The position numbers and the translations under genes are program-made. Under the pieces are notes generated by a model that was not told the origin of the DNA, did not search any database, and was given only the letters and a program-made list of their open reading frames with translations. This document shows, piece after piece, positions 61,530 through 64,000 of a DNA stretch of 64,000 bases. The stretch's first letter is position 1. Each line of letters opens with the position of its first letter. The DNA is from Branchiostoma lanceolatum (lineage: Eukaryota; Chordata; Leptocardii; Amphioxiformes; Branchiostomatidae). The DNA lies in contig NC_089726.1 of assembly GCF_035083965.1 (NCBI RefSeq), positions 21,126,559-21,190,558 on the forward strand, given 5' to 3'.

Positions 61530-61800
61530 CTGTTAAACTGTTTCCTTTACGTGGAAAGTGGTTGAAATTTGGATAATCTTCTTGAAACTGTACGTAGAAC
61601 TACCTAATTTACTTGGAAAATAACACACAGTGGAAACCCCCTCCCAAAGCTGTGAATCTGTTTCCTTTACGTGGAAAGAGGGGAAGATTTGAATAATCTT
61701 CTTGAAAATGTACCTAAAACTGGCCAATTTACTTGGAAAATAATACACAGTGGAAACCCCCTCCCAAAGCTGTGCATCTGTTTCCTTTACGCGGAAAGTG
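61530..61800. repeat. 120-bp tandem repeat directly upstream of the secreted gene
   Basis: ctgtttcctttacg recurs at about 61,539, 61,659 and 61,779, exactly 120 bp apart; intervening words are ataatcttcttgaaa, atttacttggaaaata and cacagtggaaaccccctccc. It begins about 45 bases before the ATG of the minus-strand gene. The equivalent place in the 56,370-58,070 copy has a single, diverged unit. Confidence 0.85.
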
Positions 61801-62519
61801 GGCGTTATCTAGCCGTAAAAGGCAAATGTAGACAGCGGTCGGTTGCATCCAGAAGACTCCTTTGTATTCAGTCATTCAGTCGCGTAACACAGACTCAAAG
61901 GTCGTGTAAGGTTTTATATTCATTTGATTTTGCTTAACTGGGTCTGCTATCTGATATGTGTGCGTTCAGGTCCAAAAATTGTTTTCGAACCGTCAAGTCA
62001 TTCCCTCCTTCCACGTAGACATTCCAATTCTGATTAGTTGAATCATGACATGGCACTCGTTCAAACAATTGAAATCTTCCACCCTAATAACATCTGCTCG
62101 GATATCAAGCTTGTTCAATGCGTAGCCTAAGGTACGTTTGTAGTGACGACCATGCGAGACAATCAGACTGGTTCTACCATGTCACATTAGGTCAAACCTA
62201 ATTATCCCCAAAAGCTAATAGGGACTAATGTTTACCCCGTGCTTCATGCGTCATACCGAACAGTGCGGCAAATTCAAACGAGTTGTTCGCACTGTCAGTT
62301 TGCAGTCGTGTTCCGTACCTCTCTTTCAGTATTTCAACATCGTTGCGTGGTTAGAGGCTAGGGAGGCCATATGTAAAATTTGAACATTGAACTTACTTAA
62401 AAACGGAGATGTTTCAAGATTTGATTGGAGTTTGATTGAATCATGACAGGGACTGTGTATGATGTCAATGTTCGTATTGGCTAAGCCTGGGGTGCATGCC
62501 ATGCCCTAACAAAGGTATG

Positions 62520-62990
62520 GAAAGCCCCCATTCAAAACACCACAAAGCAGAAAGTATTTAAAGCATGTGTAGAGGCTATTTTGATTTACGGATCAGACTC
62601 ATGGACACTAACTAAGTCTCTGTCCAAGAAACTGGATGGTAACTACACCCGTCTGCTTCGTTATGCTCTGAATGTACCCTGGCAGAGTCGCATAGGAAAC
62701 AAAAAACTGTACAATGGACTTCCCCCGATCTCTAGAACAATTCAGAAAGAAGACTGGCCCTTGCTGGCCATGTAGCACGTCATGAGGAGATGGCTGCCAA
62801 AGTTCTCCTCTGGGAACCTGATGCAAAGAGAAAAAGGGGACGACCGAACCTGACACTTAAGAAAGTCTTGGAGGAGGAGGTTGGGTTAAAGGACTACAAC
62901 CTGCTAGCCGCCATGCTTGATAGAAATGCATGGTTAGACATTGTAAATGGCACCTCGTATGAGGACGACCTGAACTGAACTGAATGACAG
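62520..62990 (+). mobile_element. 3' end of a LINE ORF2 with one frameshift
   Basis: Encodes the C-terminal part of a LINE polymerase: ACVEAILIYGSDSWTLTK, LRYALNVPW and, after a frameshift near 62,745, LAGHVARHEEMAAKVLLWEP, RKRGRPNLTLKKVLEEE and NAWLDIVN. It ends with ggcacctcgtatgaggacga and ctgaa repeats. A tail-only copy of the same family is at 38,748-38,790. 5' truncated; pseudogenic. Confidence 0.8.
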
Positions 62991-64000
62991 GTAATCGTAC
63001 CATGACAATCTTCCATTCCAACACCTGCATGCAAAGTAAGTTTGAGGTAAGTCTGTAGTGAAGAGGTACGTTTATAGTAAAGACATCCAAGGCAATCGGA
63101 CCGGTTCTACCGTGCCAAATCAGGTCAAACCTAATTATCTCTAAGAGCCAATAGGGACCCAATCTCATGTGTCATATCGATAAGTGTGGCAAATTCAAAC
63201 GTGCTGTTTACATGCATGTATTGTTACCATTATCAGTGGGCTCTTCTAAAATCAACCAATCAATTTCTAGAAACGTTAGGCAATTCGTCCTCGACGTTTG
63301 ATTAGTCCCGGTAGAATTTTGACGGCGCTTAGTTCTCCTTTTTTTTTACGCTGAATCTCTATGTTTGCAATAATAATGTTTCAAGAATGAAATCGCATCC
63401 TAATTGCCATCTAAAAAATCAACCTGAGCATACCTGAGTATATTGTTCTTTTACCAATTCAATTTGTTTACATTCTATTAACAATTTCGTCTTGTTACGT
63501 AGATGCTTTTATGAGAATACACATGTTTTCTGATGTTGTAAAACATGTTGTTCTCCATTGTTCCCCTTTACGGTTTTGCAGTTTACTAGTTTTATTACCT
63601 CAACGTCAATATCAAATGAAGCACAGTGGTGACAAGGTCGGTTTACAAGTCAGTCAGAATCATTCGTTTACCCTCCTTAGTTACTATTATGTTTCTAACT
63701 ACGATTCCTTCCTTACAGTATTGAAATATTCAAGTTAAATTTAAAAAAAACTATTGTGACTATGTCATCGTATTACATGTACGTTGTAGTACAACTGCAT
63801 GTTATTTCCCTTGAGCATTTTCCTCCTTAAGATCTAACAAGACTGCTAGCTATTACAACACCGGATGCATGCATTATACTTGTACTCTACTGTGGATACA
63901 TTGACCGGCAACGGTCATATATATTGCAGACACATTCAGTTTATGAAGCAAAGATCATATCTTTCTTTATGATTGGTATATAGAGAAAGAACTGCTATAA
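62991..64000. repeat. right part of the 61,500-64,000 duplicated segment
   Basis: Matches 57,030-58,070 in order (aatgaaatcgcatcctaatt, cattctattaac, cctcaacgtcaatatcaaat, acagtattgaaatattcaag, ggatgcatgc, ttgaccgg/ttgacagg). No gene recognised. Confidence 0.65.

Overview
The window looks like chordate genomic DNA, most probably from a lancelet (Branchiostoma). Every recognisable gene is split by GT-AG introns, the genes belong to animal families (rolling stone-like membrane proteins, PGRP, CTHRC1-like, FABP), and the spaces between them are crowded with non-LTR retrotransposons, SINEs, piggyBac-type and foldback MITEs and minisatellites. The species assignment is inference; no database search was possible.

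Layout. 1-8,090: sparse. It holds a piggyBac-type MITE with TTAA target sites (1,732-2,716), a duplicated 400-bp block, a possible signal-peptide exon (4,509), the last exons of an unrecognised gene ending at 6,997, and a 10-copy, 78-bp minisatellite (7,177-7,946) with a palindromic CRE in most units. 8,094-28,210: a tandem segmental duplication. Each copy carries a complete three-exon rolling stone-like gene on the minus strand (8,135-13,101 and 19,492-27,683); a third partial copy follows. The two copies have since been hit by different insertions: a LINE tail and an almost intact 4.4-kb LINE with ORF1 and ORF2 in or beside copy 1, and a 3.5-kb DNA transposon-like element with its own spliced minus-strand ORF in intron 1 of copy 2.

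29,504-33,748: a CTHRC1-like secreted gene on the minus strand, with a perfect 86-bp inverted-repeat element inside it. 34,757-43,521: a peptidoglycan recognition protein gene on the plus strand with all four amidase residues. It has a type II membrane-anchor first exon and, 3.5 kb upstream, a phase-compatible signal-peptide exon that could give a secreted form. 44,775-47,100: three tandem copies of a 0.9-kb block that is not under visible coding selection. 47,823-49,628: a four-exon fatty-acid-binding-protein-like gene. A duplicate of its upstream region follows it and has been split by a 5'-truncated LINE with an open 467-codon frame.

52,560-58,070: repeats and a TIR element, with no gene recognised. 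58,604-61,484: a five-exon minus-strand gene for a secreted protein made of one extracellular domain that I cannot name. It is flanked by a duplicated segment on both sides (56,370-58,070 and 61,500-64,000).

PGRP, the secreted single-domain protein and the CTHRC1-like protein all act outside the cell or at its surface, but there is no sign that the genes form one pathway. The main themes are local gene duplication and how strongly mobile elements have shaped it.
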